A stretch of DNA of 64,000 bases from Sipunculus nudus. Lineage: Eukaryota > Annelida > Sipuncula > Golfingiida > Sipunculidae. The notes below the pieces were generated by a model, which saw only the letters and a list, made by a program, of their open reading frames with translations, did not search any database and was not told the origin of the DNA. The position numbers and the translations under genes were made by a program. How positions within the stretch are numbered: the first letter of the stretch is position 1; the number at the start of each line of letters is the position of its first letter. Positions 23,333-32,859 of the stretch are shown piece after piece. The DNA lies in assembly GCA_026874595.1 (NCBI GenBank), contig CM049312.1, forward strand, positions 80,682,929-80,746,928, read 5' to 3'.

Positions 23333-23385
23333 TTCGTTGGAATCTTTAACCCAATAGAAAAATAATAGTCCAATTTAAACATGAT

Positions 23386-23402
23386 AAAGTATAGAAAACA
23401 AT
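23386..23402 (+). repeat. LINE target-site duplication, left copy
   Basis: AAAGTATAGAAAACAAT, repeated without mismatch after the poly(A) tail at 29663-29679. The leftmost A residues could belong to the tail on the right side, so the true length is 14-17 bases. Confidence 0.9.
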
Positions 23403-23488
23403 CACGTGACCAACATGGCGGTATGAGACGTGGAGAGAAAGGTCTCTGGATATAAGCGAATTGTAACCACGTGAAAAAAGGTCTAGAA
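23403..23488 (+). promoter_or_regulatory. LINE 5' leader with E-box and YY1-like site
   Basis: The element begins CACGTGACCAACATGGCGGT. CACGTGAC is an E-box of the USF/MITF type, and AACATGGCG matches the YY1 core (AAnATGGC). Mammalian L1 also has a YY1 site in its first bases that positions transcription start. Function here is inference. Confidence 0.4.
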
Positions 23489-24388
23489 ATGCCACCAAAA
23501 GGTAAAAGAGGGAGGGGAGGAGAAAAAGCTAGTGAGAGTGAGTCTTCAGAGACAATAGAAGCGTATTTGACGCGAGAAACTGAAAGTTTGTCTGATAATC
23601 AGGGACAAATGGCGGAGGCGAGCCCAACAGAGCTCGGCACGCTTGAGCGGAGACTAACAGATTTAATTACAAGGGTGGCCAGTGGTATCAAAGCGGAATG
23701 TAAGAAGATCAGAGATGAATTTACTGAAAAGTTTGACAGTCTGAAAGGATTACAAACGAGTCTTGAGTTTACACAGGCACAGGTTAAAGAACTTGGAGAA
23801 GATAAACTTAAGCTGGAACAACGGGTGAAAGAACTAGAGATAAAACTTGAGAATAACCAGAGAGAATGGTTGGTCTACAAAGTTGAAATACGGGAGAAAC
23901 TAAATCAAATCGAGAGACACAGCAGAGAATATAATGTCAGAGTGAAAGGAGTAAAAGAGGAAAAAGGTGAAAATGTCAGACAGAAAGTGGTCAAAGCACT
24001 TGAAAAACAAGGAGCCGGGAGAGCAGACATGCTCAGTGAGAAAATTGAAGTAGCCCATAGAATAGGTCCATGGAAAGACAATCGAGACCGGCACATTATT
24101 GTGAGATTATTTAGTAGAGAGGACCGCCAGGAGCTATTGACGAAAACAAAAAGGCGTGGGCCAGGTGGGAAGAATATGGTGACCGAGGATCTTACTAAAA
24201 TGGACTTAGCATTGAAGAAAAAGGCCATTCCGCTCATGAATGAAGCCCACGCAAATAATCAGAAAGCCAGGTTCACAAGAGGCCGACTGATCATTGACGG
24301 GAAACAAGTGCCCATTGAACAGTCTCGCGTCGGGGAAACGGCGAGCCAAGGCTCTGATATTCCTACAATAGGCAATGTGACCAGCTGA
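23489..24388 (+). CDS. LINE ORF1 protein (L1-type RNA-binding protein)
   Basis: 299 codons from the ATG at 23489 (MPPKGKRGRGGEKASES); an in-frame GTG at 23471 is an unlikely start. A basic, serine-rich N-terminus leads to a long coiled coil (about residues 85-155; heptads such as VKELGEDKLKLEQRVKELEI), then a segment with HSREYNVRVKGVKEE that starts the RRM-like fold, and a C-terminal domain (EVAHRIG, RHIIVRLFSREDRQELL, VTEDLT, KARFTRGRLIIDGK). This is the order found in L1 ORF1p (Transposase_22): a trimer that coats the element RNA. No disabling lesion is seen. Confidence 0.9.
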   Translation: MPPKGKRGRGGEKASESESSETIEAYLTRETESLSDNQGQMAEASPTELGTLERRLTDLITRVASGIKAECKKIRDEFTEKFDSLKGLQTSLEFTQAQVKELGEDKLKLEQRVKELEIKLENNQREWLVYKVEIREKLNQIERHSREYNVRVKGVKEEKGENVRQKVVKALEKQGAGRADMLSEKIEVAHRIGPWKDNRDRHIIVRLFSREDRQELLTKTKRRGPGGKNMVTEDLTKMDLALKKKAIPLMNEAHANNQKARFTRGRLIIDGKQVPIEQSRVGETASQGSDIPTIGNVTS

Positions 24389-25815
24389 ACAGTGAATGGC
24401 GTCTATGCGGACAGGCGGGTTGTAACTGAGGGCGACACCTTCTGGACATTGTCAAAACCAGCTTAAGCTGTCAGAGACGGTGGTTCTGGTTATGAGAGAC
24501 TGTACATAAACATTATTGTCAAGCAACGGAAGAGTCAATTTGTTGACACTGCGGATGTAAGTTTATTTTTGGAACAATTCGTAACAAAACGTTACATATA
24601 TGTATATGTAATTTTCATACGTGTAATTGTAACATGAAATGATCATTCGATCTTTGTGATTTTATAAGGCTGTCTTAAGTTTCAAGATAGCTTGTTTTCT
24701 GAATTTGTGAAATAAGGTAAATTGTATTATATATATGAAACTATGGCATTGTTGACAAAGCTTGTTAGTAGATCTGTATAATACCAGCAATCGGGCAGAG
24801 ATATTAAAACAGTTTATTTTTAATTGGTCAGGGTTTGAATACATGCATATTAAGTAATTATATGTATGCATATTTAGGTACTTTATTCACTTCTCAGATT
24901 TAATTACATTCATGAAATTGCAGCAAGTGGATTACTTCACAACGTCCTTGATGGAGAAATCTGGTTACATCTTATTTAACTTTATTTATCTATTTATTTT
25001 GTGAATTTATGATTTTGATACATATTTCAATGTTAAATTTATAAAAGCAATTGCAGGAATCTAAATGCTTGAAAGATCTTTTATTTAATCATTTATTAAT
25101 GTTTGTGACTTGGTGATTGTGACATCTATGTAAACATTTCATCTTTATTATTGAAATTGTGGGAAGCAAAATTTTTGCCTAGTGAAAGGTCTTTATTTAT
25201 TCATGTATTTTTATTTTTTTTAATCTTGAATTTGTGATTTTGATATCCATTTATAAATTCTATTTTTATTAATGCCATTGCAGAAAGTATATGCTTGAAT
25301 AGCTTTTATATGGGGCAAACTGAATTTAATCATTTATACTGTTATGAAGACAAAATGTTAGACCGTTTTGTTAATAACAAAAGTGTATCTCGAGACCAGT
25401 ATGTTGGACACAGTAACACACCGGGCTATCAGAATTCACACCGGTTAGCTCGATGGTGGAACTTCACTGTTTTGTGTACCTTCATTGTTACTACAGAAGT
25501 CAGAGAGATGACAAAATAACATAATCACTTTTGAAACCTATGTATTCATTGTATTTATATTAATTTGTTTTATGCTTAGTGGAAGCTACATAATTTGTAA
25601 GTGGAGTTCCTATAGGTTTGTGCTTATAGATATATTAGAAGAGTCTCTTGTGAGATGTAAAACATATCAGGTAGAATGTAACATTAATTTATATTTCCAA
25701 AAATTTTGTGGGAAAATTATATTTAAGCATATTATACCTGGTACACTCAGGATACTTCACATGATAATTTACATACACCTACAACTACTTCGAGTCAGAT
25801 TTTAATGTATAAAGC
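24389..25815 (+). other. Long LINE inter-ORF region with diverged repeats
   Basis: About 1.43 kb separate ORF1 and ORF2; L1 elements usually have tens of bases. From about 24880 to 25300 a 110-120-bp unit recurs about four times (TTTATTTA..., TTGTGATTTTGATA, CATT-TATAAA, ...ATTGCAGGAA..., TGCTTGAA). Two short open stretches (25295-25519 and 25572-25805) show no motif. A TAA codon sits immediately before the ORF2 ATG, so read-through from upstream is excluded in that frame. Confidence 0.7.
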
Positions 25816-28800
25816 ATGAATGTTAGGGGTTTTAGAAATTTAAAGAAAAGAAGAGCCATATTCAGTTGGGCAAGGAAACATAAATCAGATATTGTGATGT
25901 TACAAGAAACTTACAGCGAAAATATGGATGAAAATTATTGGAAACATGAGTGGGGAGGAGAAGTTATTTTAAGTCATGGCACCAGTAACAGCCGGGGGGT
26001 AGCCTGTTTTATTTCCAATAAAATTCAGTGTAAAATTGTTAACAAATATACTGACAAAGAAGGAAGAATCATAATCTTCAAAGCAGATATAAATAATAAT
26101 ATGTGGAATATTATAAACTTGTATGCACCAAATGAGGAAAGAAAACAAATTTTGTTTTACAGAGACCTAAAATTAATGCTGAAAGAGATGGAAATTGAAC
26201 CTGATGATAACATTATACTTGGAGGTGATTGGAACTGTGCTTTAACATTAAGGGATAAAAAGGGGGGTCAAGGTCTTTGTAAATTAAGAGTTGTAACTGA
26301 GATAATGAAGATAAAAACCAGTCTAGATTTGAAAGATATATGGAGAATGAAAAATCCAGAAAAAGAACAGTATACATGGCGACAAAGATCAAAAAAGATT
26401 TACAGCAGGTTAGACTATTTTCTTATATCTAATAGTGTGCAAGAACGTGTAATGAATACCTTAATACTACCAGCGTTTAAGTCCGACCACTCAAGCATCA
26501 CAATTACTTTTAATAAAAATGAAAATGAAAAAAGAGGGAGAGGATATTGGAAGTTTAATAACAAACTTTTAGAAGATAAAAAATATAGAGATTTAATGAA
26601 TTCAAAGATAGAGGAATGGCTTCAGGAGAAAGACGATTTTAATCCAAACCTATTCTGGGAATTGATTAAATATAAAATTAGAAAAGAAACTATAAAATAT
26701 GCAAAAAATAAAAGCAAAGAATTAAAAGAACGAGAATTAAGTATTATTGGAGAGCTTCAAATTTTAGAAGATGATGAAAGCAATCAAGAAAAGTATAGTG
26801 AATTACAAAAAGAATTAAATGAAATTTACAAAATTAAGGTAGACGGAATAATTACAAGGGCAAAAATTAGATGGGTAGAGAAGGGAGAGACAAATTCAAA
26901 ATATTTCTATAGCTTAGAGAAAAGGAATGGGAATAATAAATATATAAAACAATTAGAAGATAGTGATGGCATGATGATTACAGGTATGCAGAATATTCTT
27001 CAGGAAGAAAAAAGATTTTTCAAAAAGCTTTATTCGTCTAGAAATATAAATTCAATACATTTAAATACAAATCCTTTCCTAAATAATGATAATATTCCAA
27101 AACTTACTACAGAAGAGCGACTGTCATGTGAAGGATATTTATCTGTAGAAGAATGTCTAAAAGCAACAAAAACCTTTAAGAAAAATAAGTCGCCAGGAAA
27201 TGATGGACTCTCATCTGAATTTATACTATGTTTTTGGGAGAAGCTAGGAAACGTTATGGTCCACAGTTTTAATTATTCTTTAGATTTAGGTATAATGACA
27301 ACATCACAGAGGCAAGCAGTTATAACATTAATTGAGAAAAAAGATAAAGATCGTACAAAACTAAAAAACTGGCGCCCAATCTCCCTTCTTAATATGGATT
27401 ACAAAATTATGACAAAAGCTCTTTCATTCAGACTTAAATCAGTATTATCAAAATTGATACACAAGAATCAGTATGGATATATGAAAGACACATCAACAAC
27501 GGAAGCTGTAAGAACTATTTTAGATGCCATATATTATATTGATTCAAGAAAATTAAATGGAATTTTATTAACTATAGATTATGAAAAGGCTTTTGATACT
27601 TTAGAATGGAAATTTATATATGCTACATTAAAGAAATTTAATTTTGGGGATTCCTTTATTAAATGGATTAAATTGTTATATAATGATATTCAGGCTTGTG
27701 TAATAAATAATGGCCATTCTTCAGGATATTTTGAAATAGAAAGGGGGGTTAGACAAGGAGATCCGCTATCACCATATTTATTTATATTGTGTTTAGAAAT
27801 AATGGCTATTAATATTCGTAATAATCAAAATATACAAGGAATAAAAACTCAACATGAAGAACTGAAATTGACCTTATACGCGGATGATACCACAGTAATT
27901 GTAAAAAATATTGATTCTTTGAAAAGGGTTATGTCGCTTTTCAATGAATTTACATGGTACTCAGGATTACAGATGAACAAAGATAAAACCGAGGCAATGT
28001 GGCTGGGACAATGTAAGAATAATGATGAAAAACCCTTTGGTCTAAAATGGCAAGATTGTGTCAAAGTGTTGGGAGTTCATATATCGTGTAATATTGAAAT
28101 AATGGATAGACGCAACTTTGAGGATAAACTTCAAAGTATTCATAGGATAACTAACATATGGAAACAAAGAAATTTAACCCTACAAGGAAGAATACTAATA
28201 ACTAAGACCTTATGTTTTTCAAAGCTAACACATATATTATCAAACTTTATTATACCAAAAAGATTTAAGGATCAATTAAGTAAGTTATTGTGGACATTTA
28301 TATGGAAAGGGAGAACTAGGGGGAAAGTGAAAAGAGAAGTTTTGGTAAAACCAATAGGAGAAGGCGGTTTAAATATGTTACATATTGATAGTTTTATAAA
28401 AGCACAGCACGTTATGTGGATCAAAAGGTACTTTAATAGAACACAGAAAGATTGGAAATTACTCCTTGATATATTTTGTGAAAGAATGGGAGGTACAAAA
28501 CTTTTACTTAAATGTGACTATGAACAAAATCAGTTGAGAAAGGTGTTGCCAGATATATATGTTAATATATTGATGACTTGGAAAGAAATTAGAGGGCAAA
28601 ATTTGTTAAGTCCTTGTATCTGGAATAACAAAAACATTAAAATTAACAAGCAAAGTATTTTTGTGAATTCTCTTTTTCATAGAGGATTAGTGTATGTTAA
28701 TCAAATGTATAAGAGCAATGGAAATCCAGTTAGTTTCCAATATTGGGTCAACAAAGGAGCAAAAACCTGTGATTATTTAACTTATAGGGCAATCTTAAAA

Positions 28801-29484
28801 CAGTGCAGGGGATTGATTTACAAAACCGAGATAGAAAATGCAGAGAACGAGGAGAGATTGAAACAATGTAAGATAAAAAAGAGTTATGTATCTATAGAGA
28901 AAATTAAATCAAAACAAGCTTATGATTTTTTTGTTGATCGGATAAAGAGTGGGCAACATACAACAAAAGAAAAATTGAGTATAAGGTATAATATATCAGA
29001 AGAAGAATGTGAAACTTTGTTTTTAAATGCTGTTTCCTTATGTAAAGCTAAAAAGCTGTGGGAATTTCAGTATAAAATTTTGCACGATTATTTATATTTA
29101 AATGGAAAATTATTTAAATTTGGTCTTACAGAAACCCCTAACTGCAGATACTGTCAATTACATATTGAGGATTATGCACATTTATTTCTAAGATGTGATG
29201 TGGTGAAGTCATTATGGCAAGAAGTCATTAGTTTTTATAATATATCACCAGAATTTATATGTGAGAAATTTATTATCTTTGGTATACCAGAGAAACATCA
29301 TAAAAAAGAGAATAAAATTTTCCTACATGTCAAAGATTTTATTTATAAGACAAAGGAGAGTTATATGCTTAGTATAGAAAACTTTAAAAATTACATGAAG
29401 TTTGAAAAAAGGGTAGAATGCACTCAAAATAAGAGAGATAGTAATTGGTGTTCACTTTGGGAATCAATTGAAGGAAACTGTTAA
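25816..29484 (+). CDS. LINE ORF2 endonuclease/reverse transcriptase
   Basis: 1,222 codons, open throughout. Residues 1-230 are an AP-type endonuclease: N2, LQETYSE, GGDWNC, RLDYFLIS and KSDHSSI blocks carry the metal and catalytic residues. Residues about 470-790 are the reverse transcriptase: KSPGNDGLSSEF, NWRPISLLNMDYKI, DYEKAFDTLEW, GVRQGDPLSPYLFIL and the catalytic YADD at about residue 688. Near residue 1115 is a CRYC...H...H...C zinc knuckle (zf-RVT). This enzyme nicks target DNA and primes cDNA synthesis on it. The protein starts right at the first endonuclease strand, so a few residues may be missing or translation starts by reinitiation. Likely competent, as judged by the blocks present. 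Confidence 0.95.
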   Translation: MNVRGFRNLKKRRAIFSWARKHKSDIVMLQETYSENMDENYWKHEWGGEVILSHGTSNSRGVACFISNKIQCKIVNKYTDKEGRIIIFKADINNNMWNIINLYAPNEERKQILFYRDLKLMLKEMEIEPDDNIILGGDWNCALTLRDKKGGQGLCKLRVVTEIMKIKTSLDLKDIWRMKNPEKEQYTWRQRSKKIYSRLDYFLISNSVQERVMNTLILPAFKSDHSSITITFNKNENEKRGRGYWKFNNKLLEDKKYRDLMNSKIEEWLQEKDDFNPNLFWELIKYKIRKETIKYAKNKSKELKERELSIIGELQILEDDESNQEKYSELQKELNEIYKIKVDGIITRAKIRWVEKGETNSKYFYSLEKRNGNNKYIKQLEDSDGMMITGMQNILQEEKRFFKKLYSSRNINSIHLNTNPFLNNDNIPKLTTEERLSCEGYLSVEECLKATKTFKKNKSPGNDGLSSEFILCFWEKLGNVMVHSFNYSLDLGIMTTSQRQAVITLIEKKDKDRTKLKNWRPISLLNMDYKIMTKALSFRLKSVLSKLIHKNQYGYMKDTSTTEAVRTILDAIYYIDSRKLNGILLTIDYEKAFDTLEWKFIYATLKKFNFGDSFIKWIKLLYNDIQACVINNGHSSGYFEIERGVRQGDPLSPYLFILCLEIMAINIRNNQNIQGIKTQHEELKLTLYADDTTVIVKNIDSLKRVMSLFNEFTWYSGLQMNKDKTEAMWLGQCKNNDEKPFGLKWQDCVKVLGVHISCNIEIMDRRNFEDKLQSIHRITNIWKQRNLTLQGRILITKTLCFSKLTHILSNFIIPKRFKDQLSKLLWTFIWKGRTRGKVKREVLVKPIGEGGLNMLHIDSFIKAQHVMWIKRYFNRTQKDWKLLLDIFCERMGGTKLLLKCDYEQNQLRKVLPDIYVNILMTWKEIRGQNLLSPCIWNNKNIKINKQSIFVNSLFHRGLVYVNQMYKSNGNPVSFQYWVNKGAKTCDYLTYRAILKQCRGLIYKTEIENAENEERLKQCKIKKSYVSIEKIKSKQAYDFFVDRIKSGQHTTKEKLSIRYNISEEECETLFLNAVSLCKAKKLWEFQYKILHDYLYLNGKLFKFGLTETPNCRYCQLHIEDYAHLFLRCDVVKSLWQEVISFYNISPEFICEKFIIFGIPEKHHKKENKIFLHVKDFIYKTKESYMLSIENFKNYMKFEKRVECTQNKRDSNWCSLWESIEGNC

Positions 29485-29625
29485 TATCATATATGTTAAT
29501 ACTAAAGCCAAACCATCTTTATATTTTATGTAATTTTCTATGTCTATTGTTGTTTGTCGTGTTTTGTTTAAGTATATGTATATGTCCACTCTGTTTTTGT
29601 ATGTTCATTGTATCTTGTTTGCTTC

Positions 29626-29662
29626 AATAAAAAATATAAAAAAAAAATAAAATAAAAAAAAA
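29626..29662 (+). terminator. LINE polyadenylation signal and A-rich tail
   Basis: AATAAA at 29626 followed by A runs broken by single T residues, ending at the target-site duplication. Confidence 0.85.
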
Positions 29663-29679
29663 AAAGTATAGAAAACAAT
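29663..29679 (+). repeat. LINE target-site duplication, right copy
   Basis: Identical to 23386-23402. Confidence 0.9.
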
Positions 29680-29969
29680 AAGTGTATATTAATTCTTTCT
29701 TGTTAACATAGTATTGTGTTTTCCTCAAGAATAATTTTCCATTATTATATTATACCCTGTAATCACAGCCAGCGTAATGACCTATTTCCTATGTCAATTA
29801 GCGGTTACATCATATGCCAAGGTGATGAATGTTATAGCTAAACGTCTGCACATAAAATACATAAAATAGTCATGGCAAGAATTGAATTCTGCATAGAACT
29901 TGATGAATGCATTTTAGCTTTTCTATACCGGACCTCCTAGACCATACCTTATGAACCCATAATAAAAAG

Positions 29970-30166
29970 AAAGTATGCAGAGGTGCTGTAACTCCCGCCA
30001 GTCCCTTGTTAGCACCATCGAATTTAATTCCGTAATCTGTATTTATATCAAAAGGTGTATTTATATCCCCCCCCCCCCCAATTGTCCAGTTCCTGAGCAC
30101 TGAGGATAGTAAACTTGAAAAAATCTATGCTGATCTATAACTGTTACAATCAGCTGAGTGTCGTGA
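29970..30166 (+). repeat. Duplicated block, left copy
   Basis: Carries GTAACTCCCGCCAGTCCCT, a 13-base C run (30067-30079) and CCTGAGCACTGAGGATAGTA; ends in a truncated CAGCTGAG terminus. Pairs with 31035-31266. Confidence 0.65.
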
Positions 30167-31034
30167 TTTTATTTCTCCATATTCTCTACCTTTATATATT
30201 TATATTCTTTGTAGTCCGGATGTTACTAAACCCTCAATCTTTCAATCAGCTGGAATGAGCCTGTTTATGAAAAGGTCGGTCAGCACAATGTTTCTGTACT
30301 CAAATCATATGCATACATTTACGGTGTATTATGTGCATGGAAATTTTATTGTAGAAGAGACTGGTCACTAACATTTATTGATCAACGTTAAATATTATCA
30401 TACAATAATTTACAAATATAATATAAAAGGATTTAGCATGTATATTTAAAGGTCTAAATTCCAGCTTGCACTCATTATCAGATACAGGAAGACACTTCTT
30501 TAGGTATATTTTTTAATACATTGCACTTTTTTGCAGGAATTTCACTATTTTTGCTGCACTAATCGAATTATAGTTGTCATTAAATGGACTAATGTACAAT
30601 CCTATTGATTGACTCTTTTGGATAATGCATTACAATACTACTATTTCAGCTGCTAAATTACAGTTATGACAATTATTGAACATTATTGAAAAAAAAAATT
30701 ATATAATAATAATTATTATTTCAAGAAGCAATCCAAGAGATGCCACGTTGTTCTGATGTAGCATTTTAAAGAAATTATTTCCTTTAAAACAATTAAACAA
30801 AATATAATTTAACCCACCAGTGGTCATAATTTGATAATATATGAAACAAATCATGGATAAATAAAGGTGACTTAACAAAAGAAAAAACAGGATCTAAAGC
30901 AAATATTTGTTCATTATTTTCCTGTCTCAGTTGAATGGAAATCAAAATTATTTGCTTTGTTTTCCATCTCTCTGCCTGTTTTAAAATATTTAAAAATAAT
31001 TTAATCTAAATTAAATTTTATCCTTTACATTAAT

Positions 31035-31266
31035 GCAAAGGTGTTGTAACTCCCACCAGTCCCTCTAAACACCACTGAATTTAATTTCGTATTCTGTATT
31101 TATATCCAAAGGTGTTGTAACTTTCTCCCCCTCCCCCCTCCAGTCATTGAGCCCTAGTTCCTGAGCACTGAGGATAGTATTTTTATTGCAACTTCAAAAT
31201 ATCTATGGTGATGCAGTTATAACTGTCACAACCAGCTGAGCACCGTGACTCATGGGTCCCGTGTTT
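31035..31266 (+). repeat. Duplicated block, right copy
   Basis: Same block as 29970-30166, diverged, with the full dispersed terminus at its end. Confidence 0.65.
31232..31266 (+). repeat. Dispersed element terminus, copy 5
   Basis: CAGCTGAGCACCGTGACTCATGGGTCCC-type end, as at 424-457. A truncated form lies at 30150-30166. Confidence 0.6.
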
Positions 31267-31584
31267 GTTACCAACAATTGCTTTGTACATTTACATGTTA
31301 AATAAGTTTGGCAGGTTTTGAAATAAAGTGATAGTTTTGTCTGACGGGATCTGAAGACACTAATCAGCTGTAAGGATGACTTTTGAGTATAATCTATAAT
31401 ACAGATGCATCAGTGTTTCCCCAAGAATGATGATACACTTCAACGAATGGGCAGAGACATTTGTGCACATAGAATGCTAATGCATAGTGCAGTCTTTTAT
31501 ATGGACATGTTGAATCTATTGTTTGATGTTCATTTCGTATTTGCTGGAAATTTAGGATACAATATTGAAATGCAAACGAAGAGA

Positions 31585-32088
31585 TCATGTGTTGTGGTAG
31601 ATTATTTCAAGTGTGTCAGTTGGTACAGATGTTGGTGGTATGAAATTCAGAGCAAGTGTTGCATCATTACTTAGTCCTGTCATTTCATATGTCACCTGTA
31701 GATCAGTTGATATTTTGTTTTCATTGTAATTTGATACAAACAAGCCAACCATTTTTTTTGCCGTACTCAATGCAAAAAAAAGTGCATGCCTCAGTTTCCT
31801 GATACTTGTCATATCAACAACTACCTGATCCAAGAACAGCTTTGTGCATTCCATATTATTTTTGAACCACCGATTTTTAATGGAAACTCAGATCGAGGTA
31901 CCAGTATATGTCTCTTGCCTGTATGGAATGTCCGCTAGGTGACAAAGTGGTGTCCATTCTTTGGATATTGTTTGAGTGAAAAAGGTGGTATAATTTTGCC
32001 TGGTGTTTGAACCAATGTTACGATCTTCAAACTGAACCAAAAGAATACTCGGTACAGTTTTACTGTGAATATATTGTATGTGCTTCAA
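31585..32088 (-). pseudogene. Helitron helicase, C-terminal pieces
   Basis: Two open stretches (32088-31888 and 31854-31585) follow the P-loop piece. Sequence such as PSILLVQFEDRNIGSNTR resembles the later part of Helitron helicases where target DNA is gripped. Assignment is by position and mild similarity. Confidence 0.45.
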
Positions 32089-32279
32089 TATACAAGAACA
32101 ACCATTAAACCACCATTAGTGATTCCTTCTTGAAAGAGAGCACTGAGCAAAACTGATTTACCTACACCTGCTCCACCAGTGAACATTATAAGGATGTACT
32201 TGAACATTTCACTTGTTTGATGATGTGTTTGAAGACTCTTGAGTTGTTTCTTATTTAGACCCTGTATTGTATTCAACAT
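32085..32279 (-). pseudogene. Helitron PIF1-type helicase, Walker A fragment
   Basis: Contains LIMFTGGAGVGKSVLLSALF. GGAGVGKS is the Walker A (ATP-binding) motif exactly as in Helitron PIF1-like helicases. The preceding LNKKQLKSLQTHHQTSE matches the family's LN..Q...... lead-in. Only this motif region is open. Confidence 0.8.
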
Positions 32280-32381
32280 CAGGTATTCTGCCAGGCAATG
32301 TGAGCGGTTTTTGTGTTGTCGTTATTGGTTGCAGTCCAAGGACAACTGTAAAATCATACTTCTCTAAGTGATCTGACCTTT

Positions 32382-32850
32382 CTAGGTCAATAAAGCAAAC
32401 TCGTCACTGGGAACTGGTGACTGACATTTCTTGCTGCTATATCTGTTGAATCTTGTGGGAATGGGTATAAATATTACATCTCTGGTGCCTCTTGTCATTG
32501 GAAGTTGAAATACGAGATAAGCTGCTTCTTGAGCTCTTATTGCAACAGCATTTAAGAACTTATTTCCCATATCTCTCATCTGCTGTCTAAGATTTTTTAC
32601 CTCTTTTCTGGCTTCTTTACAAGCAGCATCTAGCAAAGCACTCATTCCCCTTTGACTTTTGCTTACACTGGAAACTGTGTGTTACAAATGCATAAGGGTC
32701 AAGTATAAACTGTAGGTCCTGTTTAGCTTTCCATGCAGTAAACAAGTCTCATATATTCATTGGTTTTTATTTCAGATGGTGATCTTTTTGGACTACTTTA
32801 GAACCTTTAATGGATGTGCGCAAGGCCGTGTAGTAGTCATCTAAAGACTT
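32382..32850 (-). pseudogene. Helitron linker region
   Basis: MSALLDAACKEARKEVKNLR then MGNKFLNAVAIRAQEAAYLV. The plus-strand relic has the same block (MSALMDKACKEARAGNKDLK, EASYLLLQMPLT) at 54769-55035. Upstream, in another frame, WKAKQDLQFILDPYAFVTHS continues the domain, which lies between the Rep and helicase parts. Confidence 0.8.
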
Positions 32851-32859
32851 AAGTAGTTT

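Larger units (their letters stand above)
22006..23335 (+). mobile_element. Non-autonomous element with CAGCTGA-type ends, copy B
   Basis: Starts TTTTTAGCTAAGCTGACTTT with a nearby GTCCGTCATCCGTCTGGCCG stretch and ends CAGCTGAGCGTCGAGACCCC then TGGGTCCCTAGTT. The interior has one copy of the 330-bp unit (about 22090-22340), then about four diverged units of about 200 bp carrying GATAACTCCAG, TTGGCTTCAAA and AAGGTCACAGG words. No protein coding. Confidence 0.65.
23403..29662 (+). mobile_element. Full-length L1/Tx1-type LINE
   Basis: A 6.26-kb insertion bounded by a 17-bp target-site duplication, with ORF1 (coiled coil plus RNA-binding domain), ORF2 (endonuclease plus reverse transcriptase), an AATAAA signal at 29626 and an A-rich tail. 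Both reading frames are open. The 5' leader is only about 86 bases and the region between the ORFs is about 1.4 kb, both unlike mammalian L1. A perfect duplication and open frames argue for a young insertion. Clade is inferred from ORF1 type and the RT blocks. Confidence 0.92.
29680..31584. other. AT-rich, gene-free, with a duplicated 200-bp block
   Basis: A block containing GTAACTCCCGCCAGTCCCT, GAATTTAATT, a C run and CCTGAGCACTGAGGATAGTA is present at about 29970-30165 and again, diverged, at about 31035-31266. Both copies run into CAGCTGAG, and the second carries the full dispersed terminus (31232-31266). No coding signal otherwise. Confidence 0.6.

Noticed and set aside
23471-23488. GTG as start of LINE ORF1
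   Set aside because: An ATG 18 bases downstream begins the basic N-terminus; GTG starts are unusual in animals.
25436-25460. tRNA-like A-box (TTAGCTCGATGG) in the LINE spacer
   Set aside because: No B-box or cloverleaf nearby, so no tRNA or tRNA-derived SINE is supported.
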